DNA of 64,000 nucleotides from Pseudoteredinibacter isoporae (GTDB taxonomy: Bacteria > Pseudomonadota > Gammaproteobacteria > Pseudomonadales > Cellvibrionaceae). The notes beneath the pieces were generated by a model. The model did no database searches. It had not been told where the DNA came from and worked only from the letters and a program-made list of their open reading frames with translations. The position numbers and the translations under genes are program-made. Positions 7,890 to 13,642 of this stretch are shown here, piece after piece. The stretch's first letter is position 1; every line of letters starts with the position of its first letter. Location: NCBI RefSeq assembly GCF_011602085.1, contig NZ_JAAONY010000005.1, forward strand, positions 62,001-126,000, in the 5' to 3' direction.

Positions 7890-8030
7890 GAGGGATAGGC
7901 CCTTTTTGGTTTTGGGGAGATCCATTGAATGATTGTTTCGGGATTAACCAGATCGCTTCTGCATTTTTGGTTACTTTGATAAATCTCCGATTTTAAAACC
8001 TAGGCTAAGAAGCCTATTCACAAATTCAGG
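7890..8030 (+). repeat. Direct repeat copy 2
   Basis: Second copy of the sequence at 5622-5760. It carries the right arm of the ssrA terminator (GAGGGATAGGCCCTTTTTGG) with no left arm beside it, so it cannot act as that terminator. It ends about 110 nt before the TIR-STAND gene. Confidence 0.85.
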
Positions 8031-8138
8031 CTATATATTAGCAATAAATATGGGTACTATTGATTTTTCGAGCCATGAATTAAAGCACAACCAACTACGC
8101 AAAATCAGCCCCAAAACAAATTAGATACAAGGACGTAC

Positions 8139-10640
8139 ATGATGAAAGCTTTTCTTTCCCACTCATCTATTGATAAAGAAATTGTAAGAGAGGTTGCGAA
8201 TCAACTAAACCGTTATAACTGCATATTTGATGAAAGATCTTTTGATAACGGGAAAGAATTTCAGAAGTCAATTGAGGAAAAACTTCAACTTTCAACGGTC
8301 TTTGTATTTTTTGCAACGCGCAACTCGCTGGGCTCTGTATGGTGCCAATTTGAGCTTGAGCAAGCTTTCTACGCAAAACTAAAAGGAGTTTTGAAGCGAT
8401 CCATTGTTTTTATCCTTAATGATGATGTAAGTGTAACCGATTTACCTAGCTGGTTGAGAACCGCATTAGTAAAGAAAGTTAACTCTCCAAGCACCATAGC
8501 GAGAGATGTGAAACACAGGCTCGAAGAAGCTGCAGATGAGTTCCAAAGACCCGTATTCCTGGGTAGGTCAAAAGAGAGAGAGTTACTAGAAGAGTCACTA
8601 AACCCTATAGATGGCTCTCCCCCACCAAAAACACTCGCAGTCTTTGGCCTGCCAGGAATCGGCAGGCGATCATTAGTACGAAATGTAACAAAAGATCTAT
8701 TCTCACTTCACAAATGTGTAGAGATTGAAATTGAGGCAGGAGAAACTCTTAATTCCCTATGCGCTAAGCTGGCGGATATTATTGAGCCCTATTCATGCCA
8801 AGAGGAACTGAGGGACATTGTCAGCGAGATAAATGACTTATCGGACGCCCAAGCTCTACTCCGCATAACAAGTAATATCCAGTCCATAATATCTGCCAAT
8901 GAGCTTCCTATTTTTGTAGACTCAGGGGGATTAACACTGGATAACGGCTGCCTTTCTAGCACCATGAATAAAGTCATTGAAAGTATTGATCAACTTTCAG
9001 ATGCATATATCTGCCTAATTCTTAGCAGAAGAATCAGTCGAGATAATGATATAAAGGTAGAATGCGTTCCCGTTGACCAGCTTAGCAGCAAAGCATCATC
9101 TCAACTCCTTACCAGATTAAGTTCACGATCATCCATCTCACTTTCTCAAGAAAGTATAAGAGATTTAATGGACTATATAAACGGCTACCCGCCTGCTGCG
9201 TATTTTGCAGTTAAGCAGGCTTCTACATACTCTGTCGATGCATTGATGAGCGACAAGAGGAAATTAACGCAATTCAGCCAGAAGAGATTCATAACACATG
9301 TACAAGATCACGATCTAACAGAAGAAGACATTAAGGTTCTTCAGGTTTTGTCAAACTATTCTCCACTTCCTCTTAAGTGCATTTTGTCTCTATATGATTG
9401 CGAAGACTCTGAGTCTCATGACCGAGTCTACGAACTTATTGACTGCTCATTAGTAAGGATTCAGGATGGAAAACTATACAGAATTGCCGATCCAATTAAA
9501 GTGGCTGTGAACGAAGTCTTTGGATATCCCAAAAACAAAGACTTATCGGTAATTAAAGAAACTTTAAATGAATACGTCGATTCAGCAGATGACGATCACA
9601 AACTCGACATCTCACGAGTTTTATTTCGATTAGGTTTTGTTCTTGGTGATGAAGGTGCTAGAGAAGCAGGCATAAAACTAAACTCAGATTATATAAAGCT
9701 TTTAGAGAACGCTTATCACCAAAGAAAGTTTAAGGAGGCCATAGAGATCGGGTTAGAGGCCGTCAACGCAAACCCCAATAGCGCAAAAGCTAGAACATTT
9801 CTTATTAAAGCTTTCATTCAAGAGGAAAAGTGGGATTCAGCAAACGAGCATCTAAACAACCTTTATCCACTGGACGAGTACCGTAATGTATATTACTTGG
9901 AGGGCTTTTTGCAACGAAAGAAAGGGGATATAAAAAGAGCCATTGAATCATACGTAAAGGCAAAAAAGCATGGCAGAAAAGGATTTGCTCTTTATCGAGA
10001 GTTCTCTCACTGTTATTTAATGATTGGAGATTTAGATTCGGCCGAGAAAAATATTGGAGAAGCTCTAAAAATCCAACCAAACAATAATCAAGTCATCGAT
10101 ATGGCAGCACGAATAGCCATCAAAAGAAAAGAAAAGTCGTCTGCTGAAAAGTATATCAGTCAACTTGAACTCCTCGACACGCCGGAACACTACAAGCTTA
10201 GGCTTTCTGATTATCACCTTTCATTTGGAAACAATGGCCTTGCATTAAACCACGCAAGGGAAGCAGTCGATCTGGGAGGCCCTAGATTCTTCTCTGGCCG
10301 AGTAGCTCTCGTCAAATCTCTAATAAAATCCAAAGAGCTAATCGAAGCAGATCAAGAACTAAGTAAGATCAGATCGGATTATCCTAAAAGTAAAAATGAC
10401 TTAAAAGTCTCTCTTCAAGCTAGCCTTGAACTAGAAAAGGGGCACCCCGAAAAAGCTCTACATATTACAGAAGGCTACATTGATAAAAGCTCAACCCAAT
10501 ACAAAGGGATTAGAACAAAGTGCCTTAAGACTCTAGCCAAAGACACAACAATTCCATACGAAGAGAGAAAGAATTATAAAGGCGAGCTAGGAATACTTGG
10601 CGAAGATATCGAATTTGATCTTGGAGAGATTAATTCATAA
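8139..10640 (+). CDS. TIR-STAND-TPR protein, candidate anti-phage defence effector
   Basis: An 833-residue three-part protein. Residues 1-130 form a TIR domain: MMKAFLSHSSIDKE, an FDERSFDNG loop, and SVWCQFELEQ with the expected catalytic glutamate at residue 72, implying NAD-cleaving activity. A STAND-type NTPase follows: VFLGRSKERELLEESL at ~139-154, a P-loop GLPGIGRRSL at 170-179, a Walker B LPIFVD at ~256-261, and a sensor-like ICLILSRR. The P-loop has Arg in place of the catalytic Lys. The C-terminal third (~500-800) consists of TPR-like helical repeats, probably the sensor. Known STAND and TIR defence proteins suggest that target recognition by the TPRs triggers TIR-dependent NAD depletion; that is inference here. 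An AAGGA site precedes the ATG pair. The gene is AT-rich and stands alone. Confidence 0.85.
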   Translation: MMKAFLSHSSIDKEIVREVANQLNRYNCIFDERSFDNGKEFQKSIEEKLQLSTVFVFFATRNSLGSVWCQFELEQAFYAKLKGVLKRSIVFILNDDVSVTDLPSWLRTALVKKVNSPSTIARDVKHRLEEAADEFQRPVFLGRSKERELLEESLNPIDGSPPPKTLAVFGLPGIGRRSLVRNVTKDLFSLHKCVEIEIEAGETLNSLCAKLADIIEPYSCQEELRDIVSEINDLSDAQALLRITSNIQSIISANELPIFVDSGGLTLDNGCLSSTMNKVIESIDQLSDAYICLILSRRISRDNDIKVECVPVDQLSSKASSQLLTRLSSRSSISLSQESIRDLMDYINGYPPAAYFAVKQASTYSVDALMSDKRKLTQFSQKRFITHVQDHDLTEEDIKVLQVLSNYSPLPLKCILSLYDCEDSESHDRVYELIDCSLVRIQDGKLYRIADPIKVAVNEVFGYPKNKDLSVIKETLNEYVDSADDDHKLDISRVLFRLGFVLGDEGAREAGIKLNSDYIKLLENAYHQRKFKEAIEIGLEAVNANPNSAKARTFLIKAFIQEEKWDSANEHLNNLYPLDEYRNVYYLEGFLQRKKGDIKRAIESYVKAKKHGRKGFALYREFSHCYLMIGDLDSAEKNIGEALKIQPNNNQVIDMAARIAIKRKEKSSAEKYISQLELLDTPEHYKLRLSDYHLSFGNNGLALNHAREAVDLGGPRFFSGRVALVKSLIKSKELIEADQELSKIRSDYPKSKNDLKVSLQASLELEKGHPEKALHITEGYIDKSSTQYKGIRTKCLKTLAKDTTIPYEERKNYKGELGILGEDIEFDLGEINS

Positions 10641-11076
10641 CTTACACTCTTTAGGCAAGCCTTCATTCATAAGGGGCTAGTAAAACCAAAGACACTCAAA
10701 AACTGCCATAAAGAAACTGAACTCGCGTCCAGACAGGGAGTTGAACCTAGTTTAGCTCTGCCTTATCTTTCTACATGGGAGCGCTCATTTTGAGCGCTTT
10801 CGTCGCTATAAATACTGCAAAATGGGACACATTTTTGGTACACTAAGAACATGCCAAAGAAAATAAAGTACTTTAAAATCAACAGCTTACCGCTTTCTAA
10901 CACTTGGTGGTTCAACAATCTTGATGCTATTTGAGCCTGCATCGTTCATTTTGTACCAATTCATGTCACGATTATTCACTAAGGGCCAACGCTGCCAGCT
11001 GTGCTGATCTGCATAAGAGTAAGGTTGAAGGCTTAGATAAGTTTGCTATTCATGGCTAGATGAGCAAGTTGGTCAA
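10641..11076. other. Intergenic accessory stretch, no supported gene
   Basis: It holds a hairpin at 10780-10798 and a 27-codon frame at 10851-10934 (MPKKIKYFKINSLPLSNTWW) preceded by GGGACACATTTTTGGTACAC. The frame stops early and could be the start of a decayed gene. Several short frames downstream are interrupted by stops. A GGTTCAACTCC-like segment near 10740 on the minus strand resembles a tRNA T-loop, but the rest of a tRNA is absent. Confidence 0.4.
10780..10798 (+). terminator. Hairpin downstream of the TIR-STAND gene
   Basis: AGCGCTCA/TGAGCGCT form a perfect 8-bp stem with a TTT loop, followed by TTCGTC. The T tract is short, so termination is possible but not certain. Confidence 0.4.
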
Positions 11077-11232
11077 ATGCGAATATGTGTCGTCAGCCAA
11101 TCTCACGGGAAACTGCCTTTTGCTTGTAAGCTTAATCAGACAAGTCTCAGTGAAGTCGTGAAAGGCATTTATGAAATGGACTCAAGCCTCTCTACAAAGG
11201 GTATTCTAAATGTGTGGCAGAAAAACATTTAA
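11077..11232 (+). CDS. Small ORF ending inside attC-like site C
   Basis: A 51-codon frame: MRICVVSQSHGKLPFACKLN, then a helical tail (SLSEVVKGIYEMDSS, ILNVWQKNI). Its stop TAA at 11230-11232 is part of the TTTAAC left core of attC-like site C, the same arrangement seen for the gene ending at 6788. The frame is open further upstream to a stop near 11040, so it may be the end of a truncated gene. No family is recognised and no clear ribosome site is seen. Confidence 0.3.
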   Translation: MRICVVSQSHGKLPFACKLNQTSLSEVVKGIYEMDSSLSTKGILNVWQKNI

Positions 11233-11325
11233 CAAGTTGCTCAATTACGTTCCGGCCGCAAAAAGCGCGTCCTCAACGGGACAGCCCGCGCTAAGCTTCG
11301 GCTGCCCATTAGCAAAGCGTTATAT
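11227..11325 (+). repeat. attC-like site C
   Basis: About 99 bp from ATTTAACAAGTTGCTCAATT to TTAGCAAAGCGTTATAT. The reverse complement of the right end (ATATAACGCTTTGCTAA) aligns with the left end as matching cores (TTTAAC/TATAAC), an unmatched spacer, and inner boxes TTGCTCAA/TTGCT-AA that differ by one extra base. That single extrahelical base is the hallmark of attC. The variable middle contains further self-complementary GC-rich stems. Confidence 0.6.
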
Positions 11326-11331
11326 ACCCTA

Positions 11332-11448
11332 GTGAATAAAGTAGACGAAGAGCTAATTCAAAACTTGGAGCTTGCTGCTTCGATAGCCCGGAGTAATCCT
11401 AGGAGGCTGAGTCAACCATCCGAGCATTTTGATGACGCTGATATTTGA
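11332..11448 (+). CDS. Small ORF directly after attC-like site C
   Basis: A 38-codon frame from a GTG at 11332: NKVDEELIQNLELAASIARS, then NPRRLSQPSEHFDDADI. It begins 7 nt after the right core of site C, the normal position for a cassette gene. It could be a real short peptide or the 5' part of a frameshifted gene. No family is recognised. Confidence 0.3.
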   Translation: MNKVDEELIQNLELAASIARSNPRRLSQPSEHFDDADI

Positions 11449-11525
11449 TTATGACGATTTCTGCTCGCATCATGATGATTCAGTAGAAATTGGAAGCAGT
11501 ATATTTTCGAACCTATTAGCAAGGC

Positions 11526-11646
11526 GTATAAAAAGGCCAGGCAGCGGAGCACAAGCAAAAGACGCTTGTGCTGGGCCTTACAAGATATGTTCGGCCGCAG
11601 TTGGCAGCGTTACGCGCTTTGCTTGCCCCTGCTTGAGGCGTTATGA
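11526..11646 (+). repeat. attC-like site D
   Basis: About 120 bp from GTATAAAAAGGCCAGGCAGC to CCTGCTTGAGGCGTTATGA. The left core has decayed (TATAAAA) while the right core GTTATGA is preserved. The inner boxes GGCAGCGG and its partner with one base missing are recognisable. The middle holds an extra stem (AGCACAAGC/GCTTGTGCT). The first 31 bases recur at 11998-12028 with three differences. Confidence 0.5.
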
Positions 11647-11656
11647 GTAAAAAACT

Positions 11657-11980
11657 GTGAAAATTAGAATAGTGCTAGGGCTGGTTTTTCTCAGTGTCCA
11701 TACAATTTTGTATGTTTTTGTATTGCATGCCAATATTGTTAAAGCCACCGATGCTGAAATGACTTGGCTGATATTTATGCTTATCGATTTTCCCGTTAGC
11801 CTTGGGGTTCTCACTCCAATATTACATGTTGAGGGTAGTCCTGAATGGAACAATCTGTACTTACCTGCTCTCTATTTCGGCGTCTTGGGTAGTCTTTGGT
11901 GGTATTACTTACCCACTCTATTTTCCAAACTAATTGACGGACTATATAATTGGTTATCAGATTTAGCGGTTAAAAAGTGA
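11657..11980 (+). CDS. Small membrane protein, unknown function (cassette-like gene)
   Basis: A 107-residue protein starting from GTG eleven bases after attC-like site D. It shows three membrane segments: IRIVLGLVFLSVHTILYVFVL, MTWLIFMLIDFPVSLGVLTPIL, and LPALYFGVLGSLWWYYLPTLF, with a short amphipathic C-terminus. It resembles the generic small membrane proteins often found in cassettes and accessory DNA; I do not recognise a named family. It is followed within ten bases by attC-like site E. Confidence 0.6.
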   Translation: MKIRIVLGLVFLSVHTILYVFVLHANIVKATDAEMTWLIFMLIDFPVSLGVLTPILHVEGSPEWNNLYLPALYFGVLGSLWWYYLPTLFSKLIDGLYNWLSDLAVKK

Positions 11981-11989
11981 GGTGTCAAT

Positions 11990-12059
11990 TCGCGCTTAAA
12001 AAGGCCAAGCAACGAAGCACAAGCAAAAAGTTCGCGCCGTTTATAAAGGCGTTATAACT
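11990..12059 (+). repeat. attC-like site E
   Basis: About 70 bp from GCGCTTAAAAAGGCCAAGCA to AAAGGCGTTATAACT. It shares its first half with site D and its right core (GGCGTTATA) with sites B and C. The pairing of the inner boxes is poorer than in the other sites. Confidence 0.45.
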
Positions 12060-12292
12060 TGAAAATGCACTGTACCGTAGATAGGTCTAAATTGAAGAGG
12101 TACTAAGGAATGGGTCAAAACTCTCAACTCCGTGTTTGTCCAAATGTCCTTTTCAATGTTAATAAGTCCTCGTTTTGCACAATGACGTGGCTTGCAAAAA
12201 GTGTATCTAAGTGCGTGGCTAGCTTGTTCTTTGGGTAACTCAAAAATACAGCGATTCAAGGCATAGTGAAATCTGGTGATTGAGCTAGGCAT
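12041..12292 (-). CDS. Doubtful reverse-strand ORF
   Basis: An 83-codon minus-strand frame: MPSSITRFHYALNRCIFELP, then ASHALRYTFCKPRHCAKRGL. It is the only open frame between attC-like site E and the Rhs-tail fragment. It overlaps site E at its 3' end and has no clear ribosome site. It might be an inverted cassette gene or chance. Confidence 0.2.
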   Translation of the reverse strand: MPSSITRFHYALNRCIFELPKEQASHALRYTFCKPRHCAKRGLINIEKDIWTNTELRVLTHSLVPLQFRPIYGTVHFQVITPL

Positions 12293-12350
12293 AGAGGCGT
12301 ATTTTTTAAATGTTCCCGTATTGTGCTAAAAATTTTTCGTCTCGAATTAG

Positions 12351-12473
12351 AATGGTGGTGATGTTATTCCATCTACAACAAAGAATAACCCCAATCATGC
12401 TACTCTGTCAGGACTAACACCGGCACAAGCTGAGCAGTGGATGACACCAACAGTACGTAATCCTAACAGGTGA
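12351..12473 (+). pseudogene. C-terminal tail of a polymorphic (Rhs-type) toxin, 5' end missing
   Basis: Starting just after a TAG, the frame reads NGGDVIPSTTKNNPNHATLS, then GLTPAQAEQWMTPTVRNPNR and a stop. The NPNHxTLSGLTPAQAE...NP pattern resembles the C-terminal ends of Rhs-type toxin modules. No start codon or upstream toxin body remains. It lies seven nt upstream of a small gene, the usual place for an immunity gene. Confidence 0.4.
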
Positions 12474-12479
12474 AGTCTT

Positions 12480-12737
12480 ATGAACGATAAGGAACTACAG
12501 GAAATACAAGATAGATGTAATGCTGCAACCTGCGGCCCTTGGGTTTCTTATGTTGAGGGGCGCGATCACGTGAGTGGTTCTGACTTTATAATGACAGGAG
12601 AAGGGGAAAATAGGGGGGACGATATTGAGTTGTCTGGTGCAACTACAGCAGATCAAGACTTTATCGCTCATTCTCGGCAAGATGTTCCACGTCTTTTGGA
12701 AGAAATTCGACGCTTAAGAGTGCTGCTTCAGGATTAA
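12480..12737 (+). CDS. Small acidic protein, possible orphan immunity protein
   Basis: An 85-residue protein: MNDKELQEIQDRCNAATCGP, then WVSYVEGRDHVSGSDFIMTG, an acidic middle (ENRGDDIELSGATTADQDFI) and a helical end (SRQDVPRLLEEIRRLRVLLQD). An AGGTGAAG site precedes the ATG. The DQDFIAHSRQDVPRLLEEI stretch recalls phage Ead/Ea22-like and similar small conserved proteins. Its position right after the toxin-like tail suggests immunity to the lost toxin; this rests on gene order and is weak. Confidence 0.6.
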   Translation: MNDKELQEIQDRCNAATCGPWVSYVEGRDHVSGSDFIMTGEGENRGDDIELSGATTADQDFIAHSRQDVPRLLEEIRRLRVLLQD

Positions 12738-12862
12738 TTGACGTCTGTTTACCTTAATCTTCCAAGTTTCAACCAGGCTTTAGATATCGGCCTTTTCAGC
12801 TGGTTTTGATTTTTGCTACCTATATGGTTACCATGATAATTAAATTTCATGGGAGCACCCAA

Positions 12863-13150
12863 ATGAACAAAAACCTCTTCATTATCGCCAAAATCACACC
12901 GAAGCCGGAATTCTTCGAATCTGCAAAACATGCCATTTTAGGCGTTGTGCCACAAACCCTAAAAGAGATGGGGTGCCATCAGTTCGCAGTACATCAGGAC
13001 GATACTTCGATATATCTTTATGAGGAATGGGATGACCAGGCCGCGTTGGATCAGCACTATGCAATGCCCTATATCGTTCCGGTATTTGAGTCGTATCAGG
13101 AGTGGTTGGCTGAACCGGTCGAAATCAATAAGTTGTCCAAGCTGGTATAG
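12863..13150 (+). CDS. Antibiotic biosynthesis monooxygenase (ABM)-domain protein
   Basis: A 95-residue single-domain protein of the dimeric alpha+beta barrel ABM fold (YgiN-like). The ATG at 12863 has GGGAG upstream and gives MNKNLFIIAKITPKPEFFES; the longer upstream frame adds a non-conserved tail. Family features are the N-terminal beta strand, HQFAVHQDDTSIYLYEEWDD, and the final strand near PVEINKLSKLV. Such proteins oxidise quinols or are stress-linked; the substrate is unknown. It sits 8 nt before a MarR gene, a frequent pairing in which MarR represses the operon. Confidence 0.8.
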   Translation: MNKNLFIIAKITPKPEFFESAKHAILGVVPQTLKEMGCHQFAVHQDDTSIYLYEEWDDQAALDQHYAMPYIVPVFESYQEWLAEPVEINKLSKLV

Positions 13151-13158
13151 GTAATACG

Positions 13159-13602
13159 ATGTTCTTTCTTAAAGAGCTTCCATCAAAGCAGATGATTCAA
13201 GGATACGCAGATCGTTACCCTATAAAGAATGTGGATTCCGTTGAGGCAGCGTTGCTGATGATGCGCCAGGCCAGTTTGTTGATTCGCGAGTTGGAAGCCT
13301 ATTTTTCCAGTCATAACAGTTCCCAGCTGAGATTTCTTATTCTGCTGGTCATTGATCGTGAGCCGGAGCGTAGAAGTTTACTGGTGAGTGAAATTTCTGA
13401 GCGCATCGACGTCTCTCGCCCGGTGATGACTCGCACTCTGCAAAGTTTGGAGGGTGACAATTTTATTGCTATCAAGGCCGATAAGCATGATGGTCGGGCC
13501 AAGCAGGTTTTTCTGACCGAGAAAGGAAGGAAATTTCTGAAAAAGATTCTTCCTGGCTACTATGAGTTGATCGATAACTTTATGGCTGGTGTGGAAGCGT
13601 GA
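13159..13602 (+). CDS. MarR-family transcriptional regulator
   Basis: A 147-residue winged-helix repressor. The recognition helix is SEISERIDVSRPVMTRTLQSL and the wing DNFIAIKADKHDGRAKQVFLTEKG, both typical of MarR (the DxRxKxxxLTxxG signature). The flanking helices provide dimerisation. It is co-transcribed with the ABM monooxygenase gene and probably regulates it in response to a small aromatic or quinone-like ligand. The regulator gene that follows is convergent. Confidence 0.88.
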   Translation: MFFLKELPSKQMIQGYADRYPIKNVDSVEAALLMMRQASLLIRELEAYFSSHNSSQLRFLILLVIDREPERRSLLVSEISERIDVSRPVMTRTLQSLEGDNFIAIKADKHDGRAKQVFLTEKGRKFLKKILPGYYELIDNFMAGVEA

Positions 13603-13619
13603 TGAGGGGTGGTATTGCC

Positions 13620-13642
13620 TTGGGGGCGTACTTACTCCCCCA
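13620..13642. terminator. GC-rich hairpin between the MarR gene and the convergent regulator
   Basis: TTGGGGG/CCCCCAA flank a short loop containing the stop codon of the minus-strand gene. There is no strong T tract on either side; it may act as a shared terminator. Confidence 0.4.

Noticed and set aside
10730-10760. tRNA-like T-loop (GGTTCAACTCC) on the minus strand
   Set aside because: No acceptor stem, anticodon arm or D-arm around it; most likely chance.
10851-10934. Possible integrase start (MPKKIKYF...) after a GGGACACATTTTTGGTACAC sequence
   Set aside because: Only 27 codons before a stop, and nothing after MPKK resembles a tyrosine recombinase; noted only as unresolved debris.
11429-11650. 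73-codon plus-strand frame across attC-like site D
   Set aside because: Its second half is the attC-like site itself; the first half has no features.
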